The notes under the pieces are model-generated. The model saw nothing but the letters and a program-made list of their open reading frames with translations, did not search any database and was not told the DNA's origin. The position numbers were made by a program, and so were the translations under genes. From assembly GCA_905480575.1 (NCBI GenBank), contig CAJQQZ010000020.1, forward strand, positions 1 through 64,000: 64,000 bases of DNA, in the 5' to 3' direction. This DNA is from an uncultured Alphaproteobacteria bacterium. Its GTDB lineage: Bacteria; Pseudomonadota; Alphaproteobacteria; UBA7985; CAJQQZ01. Shown here one piece after another: positions 8,702 through 17,122 of this stretch (positions are counted from its first letter, which is position 1; each line of letters begins with the position of its first letter).

Positions 8702-9682
8702 ATGAGCCTCCAACCTTTGGTCACTTGCGCCATCCCTGTTTACAATGGGGCTGCTTTTCTGGCCGAAGCCATCCAGTCAATATTAGACCAGACCTATACA
8801 AACATCGAATTGATCATCATCAATGATGGTTCATCCGATGAGAGTTTGGCGATTGCTCAGTCTTTCCAGTCGCGACATCCCGAGATCACCGTTATCGATC
8901 AAGAAAACAAAGGTTTGATCGGAACGTTAAACCACAGCTTGGAACTAGCGAATGGCCTCTACTACGCGAGGATGGATGCAGACGACATAGCGCTGCCCAC
9001 ACGGTTCGAAAAACAGGTAGATTTTTTACAATACAACCCAGGTCATGCGGCGGTTGGCTCAGGTTTCATTTTGATCGACCAAAATGGAACGAAAGCTGCC
9101 ACACCGAACCTCCCTATTACTGATCAGGTCGATCTAAGTCTCTATCCTCCAATGATAGCAACCTTACCGCATCCAACGACAATGATGAGGGTTGACGCTC
9201 TGAAAAAGACTGGTGGCTATCGTCCTTTTTTCAAACATGCGGAAGACCGAGATCTGTGGGCAAGGTTGCAAGAAGAAGGTCGGTTGGAAATCCTGCGAGA
9301 ACCTCTCTTGCTCTATCGCAAACACGGTGAAAACATCACTGTTAAGCACAACCCGATTCAACAAATCAACGGGCTATTAGCCGACATTTCAGCTGTAGTT
9401 CGATCACTCGGTTTGGATGACAAACCTGTGCTTGAAGCCTATCTTAGTCACAAAGACTGGCGCCGTGCATTGAACGAATTCGCGGCTGTCTTGGACGGCA
9501 AAAGAGACGTTCATTACATGCGAGACCTTTACTTCGTTCACCGACGCGCCTGGGACGCAACCAGCGCCGGAAGTAAGTTCGGCTGCCTGACAAAATACCT
9601 TCTCAAAGGGCAACTATCTATGGCAGCCTTCATCCTGAGAAAATGGTTTGGAAAAACTAAATCTTACAAAGATGCTGCTTAA
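8702..9682 (+). CDS. Family 2 glycosyltransferase
   Basis: A 326-residue GT-A fold glycosyltransferase. The N-terminal region has VTCAIPVYNGAAFLAEAIQS (residues 7-26), a nucleotide-binding NDGSSD motif, and the metal-binding RMDADD at about residues 91-96. A later EDRDLWARL segment is typical of the acceptor side. It probably adds a sugar to a cell-surface glycan in the cytoplasm. No membrane segments are evident. It is the last gene of the galE unit and abuts the convergent quinone oxidoreductase gene at 9683 with no gap. Confidence 0.9.
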   Translation: MSLQPLVTCAIPVYNGAAFLAEAIQSILDQTYTNIELIIINDGSSDESLAIAQSFQSRHPEITVIDQENKGLIGTLNHSLELANGLYYARMDADDIALPTRFEKQVDFLQYNPGHAAVGSGFILIDQNGTKAATPNLPITDQVDLSLYPPMIATLPHPTTMMRVDALKKTGGYRPFFKHAEDRDLWARLQEEGRLEILREPLLLYRKHGENITVKHNPIQQINGLLADISAVVRSLGLDDKPVLEAYLSHKDWRRALNEFAAVLDGKRDVHYMRDLYFVHRRAWDATSAGSKFGCLTKYLLKGQLSMAAFILRKWFGKTKSYKDAA

Positions 9683-10669
9683 CTAAACAGCGAGCAACAC
9701 CTTGCCTTTAGTCTCACGGGCTTGCAACGCGCGGTGGGCATCGGCTGCTTCAGCCAAAGGATACGTCCTGTCGTGCCGTAACTTGAGATCCCCTTTCCGG
9801 TAAAGCTCAAACAGATCGTTGGCTCTCGCCCGTCTTTGTTCCAGGTTCGGAATGTAATCTGCCAAATGAGGACGCGTGAAGAAGATCGAACCTGCTTCCG
9901 CGATATCAAGCGGATTGATCGAGTGAACAGCCCCAGAACTCGCACCGTAATTACACAAAGTGCCTCTGCGTGCCGTGGATTTCATCGATCCTTCGATGGT
10001 CGCAATCCCGACGGAGTCATAAACCGCGTTACAGCCTTTCCCTTTTGTTATCTCGGCGACCCGTTCCGCAAAATCTTCCTGTGTATAGATGATGACATGA
10101 TCAGCGCCGAGTGAACGCGAAATTTCAGCTTTTTCTACTGACCCAACTGTCGAGATCACCTCAGCGCCCTTGGCTTTCGCCAGCTGTGTCATGATCTGTC
10201 CGACACCGCCAGCGCCTGCATGGATCAATGCTCTTTCACCGGGCTGCAGAGCATGCAACGAATGGGTCATGTAGTGTGCGGTTGACCCTTGCAACATGAG
10301 CGTAGTCGCCATTTCCAAAGGCACATCATCGGGAACTGGAACAAGTTTCCAAGCTGGCACTACGGCATATTCAGCGTAGCTGCCTAGGTGCAGGCAATAG
10401 GCCACTGTTTGACCGACATAAACTTCCGTGACGCCTTCACCTAGAGCCTCAACGACACCAGCCCCCTCCATGCCGATCACCATCGGTGGATTTTGTGCAT
10501 AGGTGTGTGAGTTTTTATACAGGCCTGAGCGCATATAAACGTCGATGAAATTCAATCCAGCATAGGAAATCTTGACCAGTGCTTCACCAGGACCAGGCAT
10601 AGGTTTATCCGTCTCACCAAAACGCATATTTTCAGGCCCGCCGTAAGCGTCAACTAGGATTGCTTTCAT
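9683..10669 (-). CDS. NADPH:quinone oxidoreductase (zinc-independent MDR family)
   Basis: A 328-residue medium-chain dehydrogenase/reductase. The GroES-like half covers about residues 1-120. The Rossmann half has the loop HAGAGGVGQIMTQLAKAKGA (about 150-169). No zinc-ligand cysteines are present, in line with the quinone oxidoreductase branch. It would reduce quinones or enones with NADPH. Its ATG overlaps the stop codon of the upstream acyl-CoA dehydrogenase (ATGA), so the two are coupled. The in vivo substrate is unknown. Confidence 0.9.
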   Translation of the reverse strand: MKAILVDAYGGPENMRFGETDKPMPGPGEALVKISYAGLNFIDVYMRSGLYKNSHTYAQNPPMVIGMEGAGVVEALGEGVTEVYVGQTVAYCLHLGSYAEYAVVPAWKLVPVPDDVPLEMATTLMLQGSTAHYMTHSLHALQPGERALIHAGAGGVGQIMTQLAKAKGAEVISTVGSVEKAEISRSLGADHVIIYTQEDFAERVAEITKGKGCNAVYDSVGIATIEGSMKSTARRGTLCNYGASSGAVHSINPLDIAEAGSIFFTRPHLADYIPNLEQRRARANDLFELYRKGDLKLRHDRTYPLAEAADAHRALQARETKGKVLLAV

Positions 10670-11832
10670 GCCAATGCTTCCATTTCTTTCATTAATTCGC
10701 GTGCGATGATAACACGCTGCACTTCACTCGTGCCTTCATAGATCGTCGTAATCCTAACATCTCGAGCGTATCTCTCAAGCGGATTGTCTCTGATGTATCC
10801 AGCACCACCCATTAACTGAAGTGCTGTATAACAAGCTCTGTTTGCAGCCTCGGTCGAGAACAGTTTCGCCATTGACGCAGCCTTAGCATAGGGGCGTCCT
10901 TCTTGTTTCAACTGTGCCGCTTGCAATGTTAGCAGTTTCCCTGCCTCCAATTCCGTGTAAGTATCGGCAATCATCCATTGAATGCCTTGGAAATCGGCTA
11001 CTTTCACGCCGAATTGCTCCCGTTCTCTCACGAAAGCAACCGCCGTCGCCATGGCTGCTTGGGCTATCCCTAAAGCTAAACCGGCAACGTTGATCCTGCC
11101 ACCGGTCAGCTCTTTCATAGCGATTTTGAAACCTTGATTCTCTTCGCCTAACATGGCGGATGCTGGGATTTTGCAGTCTTGGAAAACAATTTCGTTGGTT
11201 GCCGAGCCGCTCTGCCCCATCTTGCTTTCAGCTTTTCCAATTGTGATACCTGGCGTATCTGGATCAACAAGGAACAGCGAAACTCCCCTGCCTTTAGGAG
11301 CATCGGGATCAGTCACAGCCCAAACCACCAACACTCCGGCATACTCCCCTGAGGTGATGTAAAGTTTAGATCCGTTCAAGAGCCAACCATTGCCATGTCT
11401 TTCAGCTTTAGTCTTCATGGCCGCAGGATCAGAACCCGCGCCGCTTTCGGTTAAGCAAAAGGAGCCCGCAGCAAAAGTACCATCCGCCAATTTAGGCAAG
11501 TAGTTTTCCTTCTGCTCCTTACTGCCAATCGCCTGGATTACTTCGCCGACCAGGTTTGTGACAGACATTGTAACGGCCGTCGAAGCACAGGTCTTCGCAA
11601 CTTCCTGTATCGCCAGCGCACAGGCTGTCGCTCCCGCTTCACTTCCCCCATAGTCACTGGACACATTGAGCCCCATGTAGCCTAGTTCCGCCAGTCCTTT
11701 AAGGCCTGTCAGAAACTCCGCTCTACCTTCCCCTCGATCCAAGGCCTCGACATTAGCGCTCAATCGATCCGTCGCGTATCGACTGGCCGTCTCGACAATG
11801 GCGGCCTCTTCAGAGGTAAGATCAAAGTCCAT
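10666..11832 (-). CDS. Acyl-CoA dehydrogenase
   Basis: A 388-residue flavoprotein that introduces a double bond into acyl-CoA thioesters. Signatures are CLTESGAGSDPAAMKTKA, the FAD-side segment SGEYAGV, and the catalytic glutamate in TIYEGTSEVQR near the C terminus. The start is set at the ATG at 11832 because AAAGGA lies 7 nt upstream; an upstream extension to 11886 is in frame but has no such site. It overlaps the quinone oxidoreductase start by 4 nt. The chain-length class is unclear, although the sequence looks short- or branched-chain-like. Confidence 0.93.
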   Translation of the reverse strand: MDFDLTSEEAAIVETASRYATDRLSANVEALDRGEGRAEFLTGLKGLAELGYMGLNVSSDYGGSEAGATACALAIQEVAKTCASTAVTMSVTNLVGEVIQAIGSKEQKENYLPKLADGTFAAGSFCLTESGAGSDPAAMKTKAERHGNGWLLNGSKLYITSGEYAGVLVVWAVTDPDAPKGRGVSLFLVDPDTPGITIGKAESKMGQSGSATNEIVFQDCKIPASAMLGEENQGFKIAMKELTGGRINVAGLALGIAQAAMATAVAFVREREQFGVKVADFQGIQWMIADTYTELEAGKLLTLQAAQLKQEGRPYAKAASMAKLFSTEAANRACYTALQLMGGAGYIRDNPLERYARDVRITTIYEGTSEVQRVIIARELMKEMEALA

Positions 11833-11971
11833 AGCGATTTCCTTTAGTTGACAGGATAGAAAGAGTTCACGCTCGCAAGCTAGCAAAACTTTTGCTTACT
11901 AGAAAGATTGCCTCTAAGCTATTTTGGCCCATCTTCTGCTCCAAGAGCAACTTTTCTCGAAAGAACCTTTC

Positions 11972-12868
11972 ATGACAGCAAGCAAGTCGGCGGCGACCGA
12001 CCAAAGGCCTTTGATCGCGGCTGGGTTTATGGTCATTTCGACCATCGGATTTGTTGCTATGCACGTCATCATTCAGAGGGTTTCTCAAGACCTCCATCCG
12101 TTTGTTACCGCCTTCTTTCGCTGCATGTTTGGTATTTTGGTGGTGCTCCCTTGGTTCATGAAGAGTGGCTTAGAACCGCTTCGCACTTCAAAACCTGGAC
12201 TGCTGCTGCTGAGAGCATTCGTAAACACCCTGGCGATGATGATGTTCTTTTGGGCGCTAGCGATAACGCCCTTGATGACAACCACCGCCTTGGCCTTCAC
12301 CTCCCCAATCATGGCGACCGTAATGGCCATATTCTTTTTTGGTGAACGATTGGGACCGCGCCGTATAGGTGCCGTTGTTGTGGGCTCTGTCGGTGTCCTG
12401 ATAATCCTAAGACCTGGTCTGATCCCGCTAGAATTAGGCCCCCTCCTGCTTCTTGTCTCCTGCTTCCTTTGGGCTGTTACAGTCTTGATTGTTAAAATCA
12501 TCAGCAAAACAGAGAGCAGCGTGACAATCACGGCCTATATGACCCTGATGATGGCACCAATGACCTTCGTCTTTGCTCTGCCTTTCTGGCAGACACCAAC
12601 CCTAGAACAGCTTCTTTGGCTGGCTTTAGGTGGCAGCCTTGGAACAATTGGTCACCTAACTATGACCCAAGCTTTGAAAGTCGCTGACACAGCTACAGTA
12701 ATGCCTTTGGACTTCCTAAAACTTGTTTGGTCAGCGGTGTTTTCTTATGCATTGTTTCTCACCATTCCAGATTTCTGGACACAGGTCGGTGGTGTTGTTA
12801 TTTGTGCAGCTTCGGCCTATTTGGCTTATCGTTCCCACAGGGAACTGAGACCTTCGATCAAGGTATAG
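11972..12868 (+). CDS. EamA/DMT family transporter
   Basis: A 298-residue inner-membrane protein with about ten hydrophobic helices in two EamA repeats. Typical features are ALAFTSPIMATVMAIFFFGE and RRIGAVVVGSVGVLIILRPG at the end of the first repeat. It resembles the product of 28686-29600 over its length (both have a TIGHxTMT segment), so the two are paralogues. The ATG at 11972 was chosen because it directly precedes the conserved region. The substrate is unknown. The aminotransferase gene begins 13 nt downstream, so co-transcription is likely. Confidence 0.85.
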   Translation: MTASKSAATDQRPLIAAGFMVISTIGFVAMHVIIQRVSQDLHPFVTAFFRCMFGILVVLPWFMKSGLEPLRTSKPGLLLLRAFVNTLAMMMFFWALAITPLMTTTALAFTSPIMATVMAIFFFGERLGPRRIGAVVVGSVGVLIILRPGLIPLELGPLLLLVSCFLWAVTVLIVKIISKTESSVTITAYMTLMMAPMTFVFALPFWQTPTLEQLLWLALGGSLGTIGHLTMTQALKVADTATVMPLDFLKLVWSAVFSYALFLTIPDFWTQVGGVVICAASAYLAYRSHRELRPSIKV

Positions 12869-12881
12869 AAGAGAGACAAGA

Positions 12882-13799
12882 ATGGCCAAACAAGGCACCC
12901 ACGATTACATCGACGATCCGCGCAACGCGTCAATCAAAATCTATGTTTCAGGCGAGCTTTTGCCGCGCGAAAAGGCCATGGTCTCGGTTTTTGATTCAGG
13001 CTTCATTCTGGGCGATGGCATTTGGGAAGGGCTGCGGCTCCACCATGGCAAGATAGCTTTTCTGGAAGCACACTTAGATCGCATGTACGAAGGTGCACTC
13101 TCTCTTGATCTGGACATTGGCCTCACGCGCCAAGAAATGACAGATGCGATTTATGAAACAGTTGAGGCCAACGGCATGGAGAACCATGTCCATATCCGCC
13201 TTATGGTGACACGAGGATTGAAGGCCACGCCTTACCAAGATCCAAGGATGACCATTGGTGCGGCAACTGTTGTCATCATCCCAGAATACAAGAACCCGAT
13301 CCCAGCGACGGTCGAAAGAGGAATATCTCTATTTACTGTCCATGTCCGCAGAACCTCTCCCGATATGCAGGATCAAAAGTGGAATTCCCATTCTAAACTG
13401 AACTGTATTTCTGCCTGCATTCAGGCCGCCAAAGCTGGCGCAGATGAAGCCTTGATGCTTGACCCTCAGGGGTTCGTTGCGACCTGTAACTCGACGCACT
13501 TCTTCATTGTTAGAAAGGGTGAAGTTTGGACTTCCAGCGGCGACTATTGTCTTGGCGGCATCACAAGATCAAACATCATCAAACTCTGTGAAGACAATGG
13601 CATCCCTGTCTTTCAGAAGAACTTTTCGCTGACAGATGTTTACGGCGCGGAAGAAGCTTTTGTCACTGGCACCTTCGCCGGAATTTGCCCTGTTACGACA
13701 GTTGATGGGCGACAGGTGGACAAAGCTGACCGTGCCGTTATTAAGAAACTGCAATCGCTATATAAAGAAATGATTGATCGGGAGTGTCCAAAGGGATGA
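12882..13799 (+). CDS. Class IV (fold-type IV) PLP aminotransferase-like protein
   Basis: A 305-residue protein of the branched-chain/D-amino-acid aminotransferase fold. Residues 35-55 (SVFDSGFILGDGIWEGLRL) and the probable PLP lysine Lys172 (SKLNC) fit the family. The usual glutamate that contacts the PLP ring nitrogen, normally in a V-x-E-x-x-x-x-N-I-F context, is replaced by Thr201 (VATCNSTHFF). Activity may therefore differ from a normal IlvE. AGAGAGACAAG precedes the ATG. The stop overlaps the start of the sulfotransferase-like gene (ATGA). The reaction cannot be assigned. Confidence 0.85.
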   Translation: MAKQGTHDYIDDPRNASIKIYVSGELLPREKAMVSVFDSGFILGDGIWEGLRLHHGKIAFLEAHLDRMYEGALSLDLDIGLTRQEMTDAIYETVEANGMENHVHIRLMVTRGLKATPYQDPRMTIGAATVVIIPEYKNPIPATVERGISLFTVHVRRTSPDMQDQKWNSHSKLNCISACIQAAKAGADEALMLDPQGFVATCNSTHFFIVRKGEVWTSSGDYCLGGITRSNIIKLCEDNGIPVFQKNFSLTDVYGAEEAFVTGTFAGICPVTTVDGRQVDKADRAVIKKLQSLYKEMIDRECPKG

Positions 13800-14551
13800 G
13801 CAGAAACGGTTCTGAATGCACCCGGATCGCAATGTGGTCCGGTCCACGCAACATCTCAACCGCAATGATGCGTTCATTTGAGAACCGTTCTGATACCATC
13901 GTCGTCGATGAGCCATTCTATGCCTATTACTTGGCTCGTACTGGCATCATGCATCCCATGAACGAAGAAATACTAGCTTCACAATCAAACGACTGGCAGC
14001 AAGTCGTGAAGGAAATTACCGGCCCAACCTTCGAAGATAGCCCAGTGTTTTATCAGAAGCAAATGACCCATCATTTACTGGAAGAAGTCGATAGAGGATG
14101 GATGAAGGAGTGTTTCAGCGCTTTTTTGATTCGTGACCCCAGAGCAATCATTGCCTCCTACTCCGCAAAGCGAGATAGTGTAACACTGGAAGACATTGGC
14201 ATCATTCAGCAGGCTGAGATCTTCGATTATGTTTGTGACCAACTGGGCGAAGCCCCGCCAGTGTTGGAAGCCAATGACGTGCTGGCCAATCCGGAATCTG
14301 TATTATCTCAGCTGTGTGAGAAGGCAGGCATTTCTTTCCAAGATGCTATGGTCCAATGGCCTAAAGGAAGACGGGAAAGCGACGGTGTTTGGGCCGATCA
14401 CTGGTACCATTCGGTCGAAGGCTCGACGGGCTTCAGTGCTCCCAGAGCGGCACCGACTAAACTTGAAGAGTCAGACCTGGAAAAGCTCGCTGAACTTTCC
14501 TGGCCAGCATACGAGCGAATGGCAAAGTATCGCCTGCGCCCTGAGGCTTAA
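13796..14551 (+). CDS. P-loop sulfotransferase-like protein
   Basis: About 251 residues. The N-terminal WSGPRNISTAMMRSF (residues 14-28) matches the 5'-phosphosulfate-binding loop of sulfotransferases. RDPRAIIASYSAKRDS (about 110-125) matches the 3'-phosphate motif. The ATG at 13796 overlaps the previous stop by 4 nt, and GGAG lies 11 nt upstream. Homologous domains occur fused to class IV aminotransferases in larger proteins from plants and other eukaryotes, so the pair probably works together. The acceptor is unknown, and true sulfotransferase activity is not shown. Confidence 0.75.
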   Translation: MSRNGSECTRIAMWSGPRNISTAMMRSFENRSDTIVVDEPFYAYYLARTGIMHPMNEEILASQSNDWQQVVKEITGPTFEDSPVFYQKQMTHHLLEEVDRGWMKECFSAFLIRDPRAIIASYSAKRDSVTLEDIGIIQQAEIFDYVCDQLGEAPPVLEANDVLANPESVLSQLCEKAGISFQDAMVQWPKGRRESDGVWADHWYHSVEGSTGFSAPRAAPTKLEESDLEKLAELSWPAYERMAKYRLRPEA

Positions 14552-14559
14552 AACTTCGA

Positions 14560-15408
14560 TTACTTCGAAGTCTCAACGATCCAGTCAACGATGTTGTCTT
14601 CTACAACCTCACCACTTCGCAGGTCAGTCAGCTTTTGAATTCTGTCGGCTCTGTAAGTCCAGCAAGAAATCTGGCTTTTAGAGAAGGTATCAAGGTTCAA
14701 AACACCTGACCGCTCTACAATGGCGTAAACCGCGATTTCTTTCTCGGAAACCTTACCTTTGAGATCTTTGTAGGTGATTTGGAAACGACGGGCCAATCCT
14801 CCGGACAAGAGCTTGCCACCGACTAAGTCATCTGCTTGTGCTTTTTGCTTCTCGTCATCCTGGTCATCTACCTCAGCAGTTTCGGCTTCTGAGACTTGGC
14901 TTTTGTTACCAGATGCAATTTCCTGCTCTAGCTCGTTGTAAGCGCGCTGCCATCGAACTGCGTTGGCATATGCGTCTGACGCTTCTTCTCGTGCCTGAGC
15001 CAGGTCTTTGCGCATATCGCCGATATTGCTACCGCCTACATCAGAAGTCGTTAGGCTTCGGCCCACTAGAATCCAAATAGAACAAATTAAAGATACACAA
15101 GTTCCAACGAGAATTGCGATCGAACTTAGCCCCACCCCAATGGGAATTAGGACAATACCAACGGTCGCCATCAAGAACAGACAACCGCCTAACAACCGCC
15201 TGATCAGATGGCCGCCTGAACGGTTCGTCGTTTGCCATACAGCAATAGATGAAAACAGGGCGACGACGCACGCGCTCAACACAAAGAGAACCGGCATAGG
15301 TTGCTCGAAGAGCACAAAGGCTGCGACGGCTAGAGTAGTCACCAGCAACAGAAGCCCCAATGGGCGGCTGCCAACCGTAGAACGCTGAATTTGAACTTCT
15401 TCGGACAC
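14560..15408 (-). CDS. Four-helix membrane protein with C-terminal WYL-like domain
   Basis: A 282-residue protein with about four hydrophobic helices (residues 16-115), a coiled coil with DLAQAREEASDAY, an acidic linker, and a C-terminal domain of about 75 residues. That domain has the pattern ITYKDLKGKVSEKEI, then WTYRADRIQKL, then LRSGEVVEDN. This resembles WYL-type ligand-binding domains, but the match is by eye only. It has the same layout and coiled-coil motif (AREEA) as the product of 165-899, which carries a helix-hairpin-helix tail instead. The start is GTG at 15408 with AGGCG upstream. It lies 14 nt behind the OmpA-like gene. Function is unknown. Confidence 0.75.
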   Translation of the reverse strand: MSEEVQIQRSTVGSRPLGLLLLVTTLAVAAFVLFEQPMPVLFVLSACVVALFSSIAVWQTTNRSGGHLIRRLLGGCLFLMATVGIVLIPIGVGLSSIAILVGTCVSLICSIWILVGRSLTTSDVGGSNIGDMRKDLAQAREEASDAYANAVRWQRAYNELEQEIASGNKSQVSEAETAEVDDQDDEKQKAQADDLVGGKLLSGGLARRFQITYKDLKGKVSEKEIAVYAIVERSGVLNLDTFSKSQISCWTYRADRIQKLTDLRSGEVVEDNIVDWIVETSK

Positions 15409-15422
15409 CTGTTGTCGCCTAC

Positions 15423-16937
15423 TTAATTCTTGTAATCAGAGAGCCTAAGCTCAATGCGTCTGTTTATGGCCTTAGCCTTACTCGTATCTCGTTTGTCTCT
15501 CGGCTGGAATTCTGCAAATGAGACAGCAGATAAGTTATGAGACTTAATCCCGTTTGAGACGAGCGCTCGGACAACCGCAATCGACCGGCCAGACGCCAAA
15601 TACCAGTTTGAAGGGTATTGCTCATTCGAAATCGGATCACTATCTGTGTGACCATCAATTTGCAGGACCCAATCCTTTTTGCCCTTCATGACTTTCTTAA
15701 TCACCCCGGCCAAGACATGAAGAACGGCTTTGCCGTCATCTGACAACTCGGCGGAGCCTTTCTCAAACAAGACTCTGTTACCCAGAACCGCTCGACCTTC
15801 AACTAAGTTGACGTCACGGGAAATATCATCAAGTTCCTTCATCAACTTGCCGTGCAATTCGCTCTGAAATTCTGAAGCTGAGCCTTGAGTGGTTGCGCTT
15901 GTGGCTTTTGCTGGCGGTAGTGATGCGGCTTGAGCAAGCTGCGTTTGCAGTGTTTCGATCTGACCTCTCAATTGCATATTATGAGAACTTGCTGCCTCCA
16001 ATGCGCCTCTAGCCTGACCTTCTATCATCGTAAGTCTAGCGGTTTCGGCCTCTGCCGCCTTCAAATCCAACTCAAGCGATAACTTGGCTCTTCGAACTGT
16101 TTCCAGCTCTAACATCATTTGCTGATCAGGATTCTTCTCCTGCTGCTTACGTAGAGACCCTTGCAGTTCATCTGCTTTGGTTTGAAACCGGTTAACCAAG
16201 TTCTTCGCTTTGACAAGATCTGCTTTCGCTCTCTCAAGCTCTACATCACGGTCTGACAAACTGCCTTTAAGAGAAAGAAGCTGGTTCTTGAGCTGACTCA
16301 ATTCTTCGTTTCCTGCTCCCGCCGCTTTATCGTTGTCTGAAATCGAAGCCAGCAATTCTGCGCGCGCTTCCCGTAAAGCCGCTATTTCAGACTTCAGTTT
16401 TTGGTTTTGTTCTTCAATCCGCTGATAGCGTTGTTGTTCTTCGCTGTTGTTTACTGCGGCCGTTTGGCCAGTGTTATCGCCCGCCGACAGGGCCGCAACG
16501 CGTTGCCTCAAGCGTTTGATCGTTTCCAATGAACGCTTCGCGTCTGCCGCTGCGCTAGAGCCCGCATTGGCTAAATCCGCCTCGAGAGCTACCTGTTTCC
16601 CCTTCAGCTGTTCTAGATCTTTCGCTCTCTCATCCAGCTGTCCCTTTAACGTAGCCTGTCGACGTTGGAGTTCCAAAACAACTGGGAACAAACGCCCGCA
16701 ATCTTGAGAACCTTCTGTTTCATAGCTATTGCCTAGCCCTCGGGATCTATAAGAATTCTCAACCAGTGAATCGAGCCAAGTCTTTTGCCCCTGATTACAA
16801 GAGGCAATCAGATCAGAGAGTTCATTATCGCTCATACGCGATTGAGCAATGCCCGTGTTGACCGAAGCCAAGAAAAGCAAACACCCCAGCGCATAGCCAG
16901 CTGTTTTAAAAACCGTCAACTTGAGTTTTATCTTCAT
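15423..16937 (-). CDS. Periplasmic coiled-coil protein with C-terminal OmpA-like domain
   Basis: A 504-residue paralogue of 928-2652. It has a signal peptide (about residues 1-31), a mini-domain with two cysteines (SCNQGQKTWLDSL and SQDCGRLF), about 250 residues of coiled coil, and an OmpA/MotB-type domain over the last 125 residues (DGHTDSDPIS, NWYLASGRS, NRRIELRL). It should bind peptidoglycan and span the periplasm. It is the first gene of a pair with the membrane protein at 14560-15408. The ATG at 16937 is clear. The 185 nt upstream are shared with the divergent dehydratase gene. Confidence 0.85.
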   Translation of the reverse strand: MKIKLKLTVFKTAGYALGCLLFLASVNTGIAQSRMSDNELSDLIASCNQGQKTWLDSLVENSYRSRGLGNSYETEGSQDCGRLFPVVLELQRRQATLKGQLDERAKDLEQLKGKQVALEADLANAGSSAAADAKRSLETIKRLRQRVAALSAGDNTGQTAAVNNSEEQQRYQRIEEQNQKLKSEIAALREARAELLASISDNDKAAGAGNEELSQLKNQLLSLKGSLSDRDVELERAKADLVKAKNLVNRFQTKADELQGSLRKQQEKNPDQQMMLELETVRRAKLSLELDLKAAEAETARLTMIEGQARGALEAASSHNMQLRGQIETLQTQLAQAASLPPAKATSATTQGSASEFQSELHGKLMKELDDISRDVNLVEGRAVLGNRVLFEKGSAELSDDGKAVLHVLAGVIKKVMKGKKDWVLQIDGHTDSDPISNEQYPSNWYLASGRSIAVVRALVSNGIKSHNLSAVSFAEFQPRDKRDTSKAKAINRRIELRLSDYKN

Positions 16938-17122
16938 CTTGTTCTTTTGTGCTCGACCATGGACTGGTTTCGTTCAAGAAGTCAGTTCACAGTTTACAAA
17001 ATGGACGCCCGCTTGGCGATATCTTATTGCTGCCTATCAGACGAATTGGGATTTATTTAAGGCATTACACCGACTAGAAGGAGTCTCCTCTGCTAATTTG
17101 TTCAAGTGATGGAAAAAGTCCC

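Noticed and set aside
14553-14571. ACTTCG/CGAAGT hairpin between the convergent sulfotransferase-like and membrane-protein genes
   Set aside because: The stem has only 6 bp and no T-run on either strand, so it is not supported as a terminator.
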